A stretch of DNA of 7,736 nucleotides from JAJPJX01 sp964568355 (GTDB lineage: Bacteria > Acidobacteriota > Terriglobia > Bryobacterales > Bryobacteraceae). Positions 1-5,412 of this stretch are shown one piece after another. A program made the translations under genes and the position numbers. Location of the stretch: positions 1 through 7,736 of the forward strand of contig CAZMRK010000381.1 in assembly GCA_964568355.1 (NCBI GenBank), in the 5' to 3' direction. The notes under the pieces were generated by a model, which had not been told where the DNA came from, ran no database searches, and saw only the letters and a list, made by a program, of their open reading frames with translations. Numbering within the stretch: the stretch's first letter is position 1; the number at the start of each line of letters is the position of its first letter.

Positions 1-762
1 GGCGTGGATGTCGATAACCTGCTCGTCTCCCAGCCCGACTACGGCGAGCAGGCCCTGGAGATCACCGGCGCGCTGGTCAATTCGAGCTCCATCGACGTGC
101 TCGTCGTCGATTCCGTTGCCGCTCTGGTCCCCAAGGCCGAGTTGGAGGGAGAAATGGGCGATAGCCACATGGGCGTGCAGGCTCGCCTCATGTCGCAGGC
201 TCTCCGCAAACTGACCGGCACCGTCTCGAAATCCAAAACCTGCCTGATCTTCATCAACCAGATCCGCGAAAAGATCGGCGTCATGTTCGGCAATCCCGAG
301 ACTACTACCGGCGGCCGGGCGCTGAAGTTCTATTCCTCGGTGCGGCTGGATATCCGCCGCATCGCTGCCATCAAGGACGGCGACAGCGTGGTCGGCAATC
401 GCACCAAGGTGAAAGTGGTGAAGAACAAGGTGGCCTCGCCATTCAAGGAAGCCGAGTTCGATATCATCTACGGCGAAGGTGTTTCCAAGGAAGGCGACCT
501 GCTTGACCTTGGCGTGGCCCAAAACCTGGTGGAGAAAAGCGGCTCGTGGTTCAGCTATAAGGGCGATCGCATCGGTCAGGGCCGCGAGAACGCGCGCCAG
601 TTCCTCAAGGACAACAGCGATATCCGGCAGGCCATCGATTCCCAGTTGCGCAAGCAACTCGGGCTGGTGAAAGCCGATGCCGCGCCCGCGCCAGCGGCTC
701 CCCCTGCCAAGCCGGAAGCGCCCGCCGCGCGGCCTCCGGCGCCTGTAGGCGGACGGCGATAG
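1..762 (+). CDS. recA: RecA recombinase, 3' part (5' end outside window)
   Basis: RecA is the ATP-dependent strand-exchange protein of homologous recombination and the co-protease that triggers LexA cleavage. The reading frame is open from base 1 and ends at TAG 760-762, giving 253 residues. The first residue aligns with about Gly108 of E. coli RecA, so the Walker A part is missing. Visible landmarks are the Walker B strand LVVDSVAAL (residues 34-42), the L1 region EGEMGDSHMG (49-58), the INQIREKIG segment (85-93), the DNA-binding loop L2 with FGNPETTTGG (96-105), and the C-terminal domain with DLLDLGV and KGDRIGQGRENA. The last 30 residues are a Pro/Ala-rich tail ending in basic residues, where E. 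coli has an acidic tail. The extrapolated full length of about 360 residues is normal. The GTG at base 4 is internal and not a start. An oddity is QPDY where E. coli has QPDT. Identification is certain from family knowledge. Confidence 0.98.
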   Translation, partial: GVDVDNLLVSQPDYGEQALEITGALVNSSSIDVLVVDSVAALVPKAELEGEMGDSHMGVQARLMSQALRKLTGTVSKSKTCLIFINQIREKIGVMFGNPETTTGGRALKFYSSVRLDIRRIAAIKDGDSVVGNRTKVKVVKNKVASPFKEAEFDIIYGEGVSKEGDLLDLGVAQNLVEKSGSWFSYKGDRIGQGRENARQFLKDNSDIRQAIDSQLRKQLGLVKADAAPAPAAPPAKPEAPAARPPAPVGGRR

Positions 763-768
763 CGTCAG

Positions 769-811
769 CCGGTGCGTGAAAAGCCCGTTCTGCGCTGCTT
801 TCACGCATCGG
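769..811 (+). repeat. Long hairpin just downstream of recA
   Basis: An inverted repeat starts 6 bases after the recA stop. Arms 769-781 and 799-811 pair over 13 positions with one G-T wobble and enclose a 17-nt loop. It has no T-tract of its own, so it is more likely a 3'-end stabilising structure of the recA message than a terminator. It sits directly ahead of the intrinsic terminator at 817-844. Confidence 0.6.
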
Positions 812-816
812 CCCTC

Positions 817-845
817 AAAAAAAGCCCGAAAATCGGGCTTTTTTG
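817..845 (+). terminator. Intrinsic terminator of recA
   Basis: The stem GCCCGA (824-829) pairs with TCGGGC (833-838) around an AAA loop and is extended by an A-run (818-823) pairing with a T-run (839-844). The A-run/T-run symmetry would also allow function in the opposite direction, but no - strand gene ends here. It separates recA from the HU-family gene. Confidence 0.92.
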
Positions 846-856
846 CTGTATTTCTC

Positions 857-886
857 TTTACTTCGCCGCAAGCCTTCCCTTATGAT
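857..886 (+). promoter_or_regulatory. Candidate sigma-70-type promoter for the HU-family gene
   Basis: TTTACT (857-862) and TATGAT (881-886) are separated by 18 nt. They match the -35 and -10 consensus at 4 and 5 of 6 positions. The site lies just after the recA terminator and would give a leader of about 120 nt, which contains the hairpin at 902-922. It is the best hexamer pair seen by eye in this gap, but acidobacterial promoters are not well enough defined for certainty. Confidence 0.35.
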
Positions 887-901
887 TGATAACGATTGAG
901 A

Positions 902-922
902 CAGGCATTTTCGAAGTGCCTG
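902..922 (+). repeat. Perfect 9-bp hairpin in the leader upstream of the HU-family gene
   Basis: Arms 902-910 and 914-922 are complementary over nine positions (one G-T in the RNA) around a TCG loop. There is no T-run after it, so it is not an intrinsic terminator. It lies about 90 nt before the HU-family start codon, so it could be an operator palindrome or an mRNA structure. Its function is unknown. Confidence 0.5.
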
Positions 923-1012
923 CCTCACCTTGTTCGATGGTGATGTACGGCAGGGCTCCCATGAGGGCTTCTGCATAGATTAAGTAACTGCACGGGAGAA
1001 TCAAGGAGATTT

Positions 1013-1315
1013 ATGGCCAATCAACGACTGACTCAAACACAACTGGTAAGGACCCTGGCGGAAAAGGGCGAGGTCAACAATAAGGTTGCTCGCGCATTCC
1101 TGGATAACCTTGCCAGCATCGCAATCAGCGAAGTGAAGAAGAACGGTGTATTCGTTCTGCCTGGCATCGGACGCTTGGTTCGCGTCGACCGCAAAGCCCG
1201 TACCGGACGTAATCCGGCGACCGGCGAAACGATCAAGATCCCTGCCAAGAAGGTGGTCAAGTTCCGCGTAGCCAAAGCCGCCAAGGATGCGATCGTTCCT
1301 CCGAAGAAGAAGTAG
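1013..1315 (+). CDS. HU/IHF-family DNA-binding protein
   Basis: This is a 100-residue nucleoid-associated protein of the HU/IHF superfamily. Such proteins dimerise, bend DNA and take part in chromosome compaction, replication and recombination. The N-terminal helical dimerisation half (residues 1-46) starts MANQRLTQTQLVRTLAEK, followed by the beta-saddle. The family signature is in the DNA-binding arm, GRNPATGETIKIPAKK (about 64-79), including the Pro that intercalates at the minor groove. The C-terminus VPPKKK is basic. Relative to E. coli HU (90 residues) the length is slightly greater, and the N-terminal half is divergent, as in many acidobacterial and deltaproteobacterial copies. The start is ATG 1013, supported by AAGGAG at 1003-1008 with a 4-nt spacer. 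The gene is monocistronic: terminators flank it on both sides. It cannot be assigned to HU-alpha, HU-beta or IHF from sequence alone. Confidence 0.95.
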   Translation: MANQRLTQTQLVRTLAEKGEVNNKVARAFLDNLASIAISEVKKNGVFVLPGIGRLVRVDRKARTGRNPATGETIKIPAKKVVKFRVAKAAKDAIVPPKKK

Positions 1316-1343
1316 GAAAAAGCAGCATCGGGCCTGAAACACG

Positions 1344-1382
1344 AAACCCCGCGAGGCATTGCGCCCGCGGGGTTTTTGTTTT
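1344..1382 (+). terminator. Intrinsic terminator of the HU-family gene
   Basis: A 10-bp perfect stem joins 1344-1353 to 1366-1375 (AAACCCCGCG with CGCGGGGTTT), followed by the T-rich tail TTTTTGTTTT to 1382. The loop (1354-1365) can itself form a short GGC/GCC pairing. It begins 28 nt after the HU-family stop codon. Confidence 0.93.
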
Positions 1383-1420
1383 GCAAGTGATTGAGGATTT
1401 TTCTGAAGCCGAGATGAATC

Positions 1421-1441
1421 TCCGCCCAGCTTGCGGGCGGC
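1421..1441 (-). repeat. GC hairpin downstream of tatA
   Basis: CCGCCC (1422-1427) pairs with GGGCGG (1435-1440) around a 7-nt loop, beginning 11 nt after the stop of the - strand tatA gene. No U-tract follows on the - strand, so it would be at best a weak or factor-dependent 3' end. Confidence 0.35.
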
Positions 1442-1451
1442 TCCACGAAGC

Positions 1452-1622
1452 TTACGCCTGCTTCTTCTCTTCGACCTTTTCTTCGTCGCCCTTCAAGGCA
1501 TGCTTGAAGTTGCGAATGCCCTCACCTAAACCCTTCGCCACTTCTGGAATTTTCTTGCCGCCAAACAGCAACACCGCAACTCCAAGAATCACGAGAAGTT
1601 CAGGCACGCCAAGGGATCTCAT
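1452..1622 (-). CDS. tatA: Sec-independent (twin-arginine) translocase subunit TatA/TatE
   Basis: A 56-residue single-pass membrane protein, read from ATG at 1622 to TAA at 1452. TatA oligomers make the size-variable path through which TatC passes folded twin-arginine proteins across the inner membrane. The architecture fits the family exactly: a short N-terminus MRSLGVPEL, a transmembrane helix (residues about 8-20, LLVILGVAVLLF), the FGGKKIPEVAKGLGEG hinge and amphipathic helix (20-35) with the canonical Phe-Gly and KKIPE/KGLGE features, then a charged tail rich in Glu and Lys (45-56). The start is fixed by AAGGAGG (1627-1633) with a 4-nt spacer and by the promoter 28 nt upstream. The gene is on its own: tatC is not in this window. 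It is converging with the HU-family gene. The TatB alternative is unlikely because TatB is longer. Confidence 0.93.
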   Translation of the reverse strand: MRSLGVPELLVILGVAVLLFGGKKIPEVAKGLGEGIRNFKHALKGDEEKVEEKKQA

Positions 1623-1649
1623 ACGGCCTCCTTTTTCGCTGACAGAGTT

Positions 1650-1679
1650 ATTGTAAATATTTCAATAGCTTCGCGTCAA
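1650..1679 (-). promoter_or_regulatory. tatA: Sigma-70-like promoter of tatA
   Basis: Reading the - strand, TTGACG (1679-1674) is followed after 18 nt by TACAAT (1655-1650). These match the consensus hexamers at 5 of 6 positions each. The predicted start point lies about 20 nt before the ATG at 1622, leaving just enough room for the strong Shine-Dalgarno at 1627-1633. Confidence 0.68.
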
Positions 1680-1690
1680 CTTCCCGTTTC

Positions 1691-1737
1691 CTGGCCGGTT
1701 GGGCCGGCCAGTCCGGGGGACCGCCCCCAAGCCCGGA
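1691..1737 (-). terminator. Tandem GC hairpins after the second response regulator (possible operon end)
   Basis: Two inverted repeats follow the stop codon at 1771 on the - strand. CTGGCCGG (1691-1698) pairs perfectly with CCGGCCAG (1704-1711) around 5 nt. Next to it, TCCGGG (1712-1717) pairs with CCCGGA (1732-1737), with an alternative GGGGG/CCCCC stem at 1715-1719/1724-1728. Neither has a U-tract, so they may be a factor-dependent terminator or 3' stabiliser insulating the regulator operon from tatA. The structure is certain and the role is inferred. Confidence 0.4.
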
Positions 1738-1770
1738 TTTCTGCGACGCCCTGATCACTGGGGAGCCCGT

Positions 1771-2511
1771 CTACACGGTGGAAGAAGCTGGGGAAGCCGT
1801 GGAAGCAGCCGCCTGGGCCGCGCGTACTTCGAAGGTGTATCCGAACCCTCGCACCGAATGGATCATCCTGGGATTCGCCGGGTCGGCCTCCACCTTTTGC
1901 CGCAGCCTGAGCACGTATACGTCCACGGCGCGATCAGTAATGGCGCGATCCTGGCCCCACACCGAATTCAGCAGGTGCTCGCGGCTGAAGACCATCCCCG
2001 GCCGGCTCATTAGAAACTCCAGCAGCCGGAACTCGGTCGCCGTCAGCGCCAGCGGCGTCCCATTCAGCCGCACCTGGCAACTGCCCCGGTCGAGCACCAG
2101 TCCGCCGGCGTCCAGCACTCGTGCCGGCGCGGCCTGGCTGCGAAATTGCAGCTTAATCCGGGCAATCAACTCCCGGACGAAGAAAGGTTTCACGACGTAA
2201 TCGTTGGCGCCAAGCTCCAAACCGACAATACGGTCGGTCTCGGCGGCGCGAGCCGTCAAAAAGATGATGGGGATGCCGGAGAAATCCGGATTCTTACGGA
2301 CAGCTTTGCAGATCTCTAGGCCGTCGTAGTCCGGAAGCATGATATCGAGCAGAATCAAGTCGGGCCGTACCTGCTGGCACAACTCGAGCGCATCCCGGCC
2401 GGTTTGCGAGCCGCTGAGAGCAAACCCTTCCTTCTCCAGGTTGTATTTCAGAAGAGCAAACAGGTCGGCATCATCTTCAATGAGGAGTATCTTCTTCTTC
2501 ATTGCATTCAT
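1771..2511 (-). CDS. OmpR/PhoB-family response regulator (second of two)
   Basis: A 246-residue two-domain transcription factor. The receiver domain (about 5-120) has the acidic pair in LLIEDDAD, phosphoacceptor Asp56 in LILLDIMLP, Thr86 in FLTARA and Lys108 in VVKPF, so all switch residues are present. The winged-helix DNA-binding domain (about 130-228) has LTATEFRLLEFLMSRPG, the recognition-helix segment RAVDVYVLRLRQKVE, and the C-terminal wing SVRGFGYTF. An Ala/Ser-rich tail of some 17 residues extends past the normal end. It is paralogous to the regulator at 4065-4757. The start could be ATG 2511 or the internal ATG 2502, which would give MKKKILLIEDD; neither has a clear Shine-Dalgarno, and a TCGGG/CCCGA mini-hairpin (2511-2524) lies at the upstream start. 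It follows the kinase gene by 41 nt and is probably in the same operon. Its target genes are unknown. Confidence 0.93.
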   Translation of the reverse strand: MNAMKKKILLIEDDADLFALLKYNLEKEGFALSGSQTGRDALELCQQVRPDLILLDIMLPDYDGLEICKAVRKNPDFSGIPIIFLTARAAETDRIVGLELGANDYVVKPFFVRELIARIKLQFRSQAAPARVLDAGGLVLDRGSCQVRLNGTPLALTATEFRLLEFLMSRPGMVFSREHLLNSVWGQDRAITDRAVDVYVLRLRQKVEADPANPRMIHSVRGFGYTFEVRAAQAAASTASPASSTV

Positions 2512-2552
2512 CGGGATAACCCGACTGTATCCGGCCCGCAGTTACAAGAACG

Positions 2553-3464
2553 TTAAGAAGCGGTGAACTCCGGATTAAGTTCTTCTTCCGTCTGCAACCC
2601 CATGTTTTCCATAGGCAATGTGAAGAAGAACGTGGAGCCCTGCCCCGGCCGGCTGTCCACCCATACCCGGCCCTTATGGGCCAGTACCAGGTGTTTGACG
2701 ATCGCCAGGCCCAGCCCCGTGCCGCCCAGGGCGCGGGATCGGGCCTTGTCTACGCGATAAAAACGCTCGAACAGCCGCGGCAGATCCTCGGCCGGGATGC
2801 CCATCCCGGTATCCCGCACAAATAGCTGCACCCAGGGCGGCCCCGAGGTGGCGCCGACCGTGATCCTCCCGCCTTCCGGCGTGTATTTGATGGCGTTGTC
2901 CAGCAGGTTGCTCAGAATCTGCGACACCGCTTCGGCGTCACAAAATACTTCGCCATCTCCGGCCGGAAGCTCCTGCACCAGTTCGATACCCTTTTTTTCC
3001 GCGATCGGCCGCATGGTATCCAGCGCGGAAAGCAGCATCTCGTTTACCTGGTAGCGGTCGAAACGGAAGTTCTGGCGCCGCATTTCGATGCGGGAAAGCG
3101 TCAGCAGGTCTTCGGTCAGGCGCGCCAGCCGCTCGGCATTGTGGCGGATGATACCCAGAAACCGCATATTGTTCTCGCGGTCGTCCAGGGCCCCATCCAT
3201 GAGCGTTTCCGCGTAACCCTGGATGGAGGCCAGGGGGGTGCGCAGCTCATGCGACACATTAATGACAAAATCCTTACGAATTCGTTCCAGTTTCTCAAGT
3301 TCCGTGTGCTCAGCCTGCAACTGCTCCACGGTCTTCTGCAAATTAGCGCCGGTCTCGTTCAATTTGCCGGCCAACTGGCCGAATTCACTGTCATCTACCT
3401 CACTCAGCCGCGCCCGAAAATTCCCTTTGGCCAGCTCTCCGGCAAACTCGATGATGTTGCCCAT
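2553..3464 (-). CDS. PhoR-like histidine kinase, catalytic C-terminal fragment of an interrupted gene
   Basis: A 303-residue ORF holding the cytoplasmic part of a sensor kinase: most of a HAMP linker (1-50, MGNIIEFAGELAKGNF), the HisKA dimerisation domain with H-box SHELRTPL (His72 phosphoacceptor), and a complete HATPase domain with N-box LLDNAIKY (187-194), G1 box DTGMG (218-222), F-box FERFYRV (232-238) and G2 box GGTGLGLAI (247-255). All catalytic residues are intact. It lacks the sensor and membrane part, which lies in another frame at 3400-4068. A TAG codon created by the inverted insertion stands three codons before the ATG at 3464, and there is no clear ribosome binding site, so independent translation is doubtful. 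Removing the 49-bp insertion would join the two into one protein of about 488 residues with His at about 257. It is called a kinase with certainty; whether it is expressed as a fragment is not known. Confidence 0.85.
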   Translation of the reverse strand: MGNIIEFAGELAKGNFRARLSEVDDSEFGQLAGKLNETGANLQKTVEQLQAEHTELEKLERIRKDFVINVSHELRTPLASIQGYAETLMDGALDDRENNMRFLGIIRHNAERLARLTEDLLTLSRIEMRRQNFRFDRYQVNEMLLSALDTMRPIAEKKGIELVQELPAGDGEVFCDAEAVSQILSNLLDNAIKYTPEGGRITVGATSGPPWVQLFVRDTGMGIPAEDLPRLFERFYRVDKARSRALGGTGLGLAIVKHLVLAHKGRVWVDSRPGQGSTFFFTLPMENMGLQTEEELNPEFTAS

Positions 3465-4068
3465 GCGCCGCTATATCTCGCGGCGCATGGGCAACATCAT
3501 CGAGTTTGCCCATGCGCCGCGAGATATAGCGGGCCAGGAATGCCGCCAGCAGGATAGCCGGAAGAAAAGCCAGCGCCGCGCTGGCCAGGATCCGCCGGCG
3601 GATGATCGCCACCTGCCGGTTGATCTCGGAAAGCGGCACCGCCAGTCGCAGCGCTCCCGCCGGCACCGGTACTGCCACATACAGAAAATTCACACCGAGC
3701 GTATGGCTGTGGCGGACATTCGACCCCACCTCCCCCGCCAGCGCTTTCACCAGCTCCGGACGAGTGCGATGGTTTTCCATCTTTTCCGGACGGGCGTCGG
3801 ATTCGATCAGCACCCGCCCATCCGGAGCCACCACGGTCAGACGGCTGTTGGCGGCCTGCGCCATCGCCTGCACCTGCTTGGGGGTCAAATGCTCCGGCGG
3901 CTCGATGGCAAAGGCCATGGCACGCCCTTTTTCGACTAATTCCCGGGTGAGATTGTGGACGTAGCTGTTCTCAGCCACTTTGGCGGTGAAGAAATCCACC
4001 GCCCCCAGCGCTACCAGCAGGACTACGCAGACACCAAACAACAGCTTGAAGAAAATTTTTGCGGTCAC
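3400..4068 (-). CDS. PhoR-like histidine kinase, membrane sensor N-terminal fragment of an interrupted gene
   Basis: A 222-residue ORF encoding the input half of the sensor kinase. Transmembrane helix 1 covers about residues 5-27. A periplasmic sensor of about 130 residues follows, with a PAS/Cache-like look (TVVAPDGRVLIESDARPE, then LYVAVPVPAGALRLAVPLSEI). Transmembrane helix 2 is about 160-180, leading into the HAMP start ARYISRRMG. After Gly187 the frame enters the inverted insertion and ends in unrelated residues (KLDDVAHAPRD... to 222), so those last 35 residues are not genuine. Translation begins at GTG 4068, overlapping the stop of the upstream regulator as GTGA, with GAGGAAG (4073-4079) 4 nt ahead: a clear translational coupling. 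The ligand is unknown; resemblance to PhoR is by architecture only. The natural gene would span 2553-4068. Confidence 0.82.
   Translation of the reverse strand: MTAKIFFKLLFGVCVVLLVALGAVDFFTAKVAENSYVHNLTRELVEKGRAMAFAIEPPEHLTPKQVQAMAQAANSRLTVVAPDGRVLIESDARPEKMENHRTRPELVKALAGEVGSNVRHSHTLGVNFLYVAVPVPAGALRLAVPLSEINRQVAIIRRRILASAALAFLPAILLAAFLARYISRRMGKLDDVAHAPRDIAAHGQHHRVCRRAGQREFSGAAE
3441..3532. repeat. Inverted-duplication insertion (template-switch type) inside the kinase gene
   Basis: Two overlapping perfect inverted repeats occupy this stretch: 3441-3471 against 3480-3510 (31 bp arms, 8-nt spacer) and 3468-3494 against 3506-3532 (27 bp arms). Read on the - strand, the gene runs forward to GGGCAA, continues as the reverse complement of the same locality, then returns to forward at GCGG. 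The uninterrupted sequence would be 42 nt from the Arg-Tyr-Ile-Ser codons to the Glu-Phe-Ala codons; it is 91 nt here, a net gain of 49 nt, which shifts the frame. Junction microhomologies are GGCAA (5 nt) and GCGG (4 nt). See the findings for interpretation. Confidence 0.93.
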
Positions 4069-4757
4069 ACAACTTCCTCGAACCGGTAGCCAAAGCCGCG
4101 AACCGTCGTCAGGTGCCGTGGATTGTCGGGCTCTTCTTCGATATGCTCCCGCAGCCGGCGCACATGGACATCCACCGTGCGCGGGGTGACGAATCGCTGC
4201 TCACCCCAGACTTCCTCCAGCAGTTGATCGCGGCTGAATGCGCGCCCCGGATGGGTCAGAAAGAACTCCAGCAGCTTGAACTCCGTCGAGGTGAGGGTCA
4301 GTTCCTGCTCGCGCAGGAAGACGCGCCGCGCCGTGCGGTCCAGCCGGAACGGCCCCAGCTCCACCTGGACCGGCTCCTCCTCCCGCTCCCCGCGGCGCAG
4401 GTGCGCCTTCACGCGCGCCACCAGTTCGCGCGGGCTGAAGGGCTTGGTCATGTAATCGTCGCCGCCGATCTCCAGTCCCAGCACGCGGTCCACTTCGTCC
4501 GAACGCGCCGTCAGAAATACTACCGGCGTCCGCGCCAGGACCGCGGATTGACGGATCTGCCGGCACAATTCAAACCCGTCGCCTTCCGGAAGCATCACAT
4601 CCAGCAGGATCAGATCCGGCTTCCAGGTCTCCAGGTCTTTCAGGGTCTCTCGTGTTCCAGACAGAACACAGGCCTGGTAGCCGTTGCGGCTGAGGTTGTA
4701 GTCCAGCAACGAAGCTAACTCCGCCTCGTCCTCGACAATCGCCACTCGTTTCGGCAT
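4065..4757 (-). CDS. OmpR/PhoB-family response regulator (first of two)
   Basis: A 230-residue regulator of standard PhoB length. The receiver domain (3-118) carries the acidic pair in AIVEDEAE, phosphoacceptor Asp53 in LILLDVMLP, Thr83 in FLTARS and Lys105 in MTKPF. The winged-helix domain (about 130-228) has the LTSTEFKLLEFFLTHPG strand-helix, RTVDVHVRRLREHIE recognition helix and TVRGFGYRF wing, all typical of PhoB-type activators that bind tandem half-sites and contact sigma-70. It is the first gene of the regulator-kinase-regulator set; its TGA overlaps the kinase GTG start, so kinase and regulator are a cognate pair. The start is ATG 4757, with no recognisable Shine-Dalgarno. A phosphate role is plausible from family resemblance, but no pst or phoU gene is in view. 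Confidence 0.95.
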   Translation of the reverse strand: MPKRVAIVEDEAELASLLDYNLSRNGYQACVLSGTRETLKDLETWKPDLILLDVMLPEGDGFELCRQIRQSAVLARTPVVFLTARSDEVDRVLGLEIGGDDYMTKPFSPRELVARVKAHLRRGEREEEPVQVELGPFRLDRTARRVFLREQELTLTSTEFKLLEFFLTHPGRAFSRDQLLEEVWGEQRFVTPRTVDVHVRRLREHIEEEPDNPRHLTTVRGFGYRFEEVV

Positions 4758-4764
4758 TGCGTTA

Positions 4765-4781
4765 GTAAACTATTATTTTAC
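4765..4781. promoter_or_regulatory. AT-rich inverted repeat ahead of the first response regulator
   Basis: GTAAA (4765-4769) and TTTAC (4777-4781) form an inverted repeat with a 7-nt AT spacer, in a 37-nt gap of otherwise GC-rich sequence between the DedA stop and the regulator start. On the - strand it includes a -10-like TAAAAT about 17 nt before the ATG. It may be an operator or promoter core for the two-component genes. No matching -35 is evident. Confidence 0.3.
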
Positions 4782-4794
4782 CTGTCCCCATCCG

Positions 4795-5385
4795 CTAGGC
4801 CCGGGAACGCCTCCAGCGCTCGTTCAACCGCAGCACGACGATCGTGACCGCTACCAGCGCGACGGCCGCCCCGGTCATGGTCCATACGTGCTCCCGCAGA
4901 TAGCTCGTCGATTCCATCCCCACGCGCACGCCCAGCCAGGCCTCCCCGAAGTACCGGATCACCCGCGCCACCAGGATGACCGATAGAAACGAGCGCAGGC
5001 TCGTCCGAAAGACTCCGGCCGAGATGACAAAGACTTTGAGTGGCAGCGGAATCACCGGCACCAGGGCTGGAATAAACACCGTGGCCAGCCCGTAGCGCTG
5101 GAACCATGCCCGGAAGCGTTGCGGATTCCCCGGCTCCGGCGGGTCCTGGAGCAGCTTGCTGCCCCCCTTCCGCGAGGCCGTAAACAGGAACACATTTCCC
5201 ACCAGCGAACCCAATACCGCCATGGCGGCTCCCAGATACGCCTGTTCGGGAGCCTTGGCGGCAATCAGCACCACGAGCGCATCCATGCCCATCGCCACGG
5301 GAATTCCCGCCGAATCGATGAATGCCAATAACAGAATGCCCCAGACGCCATAGTCGACCAGAGCCATCGTGAGTTGTTGAAGCAA
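4795..5385 (-). CDS. DedA/VTT-family inner-membrane protein (YqaA-like)
   Basis: A 196-residue polytopic membrane protein of the DedA/VTT (SNARE-associated, PF09335-type) family. Members are linked to undecaprenyl-phosphate or phospholipid flipping and envelope homeostasis; which applies here is unknown. Hydrophobic segments lie at about 8-42, 48-70, 99-126, 130-155 and 167-187. Family features are LLAFIDSAGIPV near the N-terminus, GSLVGNVFLFTASRKGG, the FQRYGLATVFIPALVPVIPLPLKV re-entrant region with several prolines, and RVIRYFGEAWLG before the last helix. The C-terminus NERWRRSRA is basic. The start shown is TTG 5385, the first possible codon after an in-frame TAG; ATG 5367 (residue 7) is an alternative. 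On the - strand a TACAAT -10-like hexamer lies at 5396-5391, with no convincing -35. The gene follows the permease stop by about 27-45 nt, and a lipid-carrier role would fit its polysaccharide-gene neighbours. Confidence 0.9.
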   Translation of the reverse strand: MLQQLTMALVDYGVWGILLLAFIDSAGIPVAMGMDALVVLIAAKAPEQAYLGAAMAVLGSLVGNVFLFTASRKGGSKLLQDPPEPGNPQRFRAWFQRYGLATVFIPALVPVIPLPLKVFVISAGVFRTSLRSFLSVILVARVIRYFGEAWLGVRVGMESTSYLREHVWTMTGAAVALVAVTIVVLRLNERWRRSRA

Positions 5386-5412
5386 GACCTATTGTAGCCT
5401 GACCGTCATGTC

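Noticed and set aside
1381..1656. 91-residue + strand ORF opposite tatA, and 1001-1342 / 1033-1446 - strand ORFs opposite the HU-family gene
   Set aside because: Antisense to genes with clear family identity and ribosome binding sites; they also run through the terminator hairpin.
3441..3532. Programmed ribosomal frameshift or attachment site as explanation of the split kinase
   Set aside because: There is no slippery heptamer, and the frame change is fully explained by the 49-nt inverted copy; no integrase or target-site duplication is present.
3223..3939. Large + strand ORFs opposite the kinase (also 3141-3557 and 3602-3964)
   Set aside because: They are antisense shadows of a clearly recognisable kinase in GC-rich DNA and show no protein-family features; parts exist only because of the inverted repeat.
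4059..4718. 219-residue + strand ORF opposite the first response regulator
   Set aside because: Complete antisense overlap with a well-conserved OmpR-family gene; composition is Gln/Arg/His-rich, as expected from reading the complement.
4758..4797. Canonical Pho box before the first PhoB-like regulator
   Set aside because: No tandem CTGTCAT-type direct repeats are visible; only an AT-rich inverted repeat is present, so a phosphate regulon assignment is not supported.
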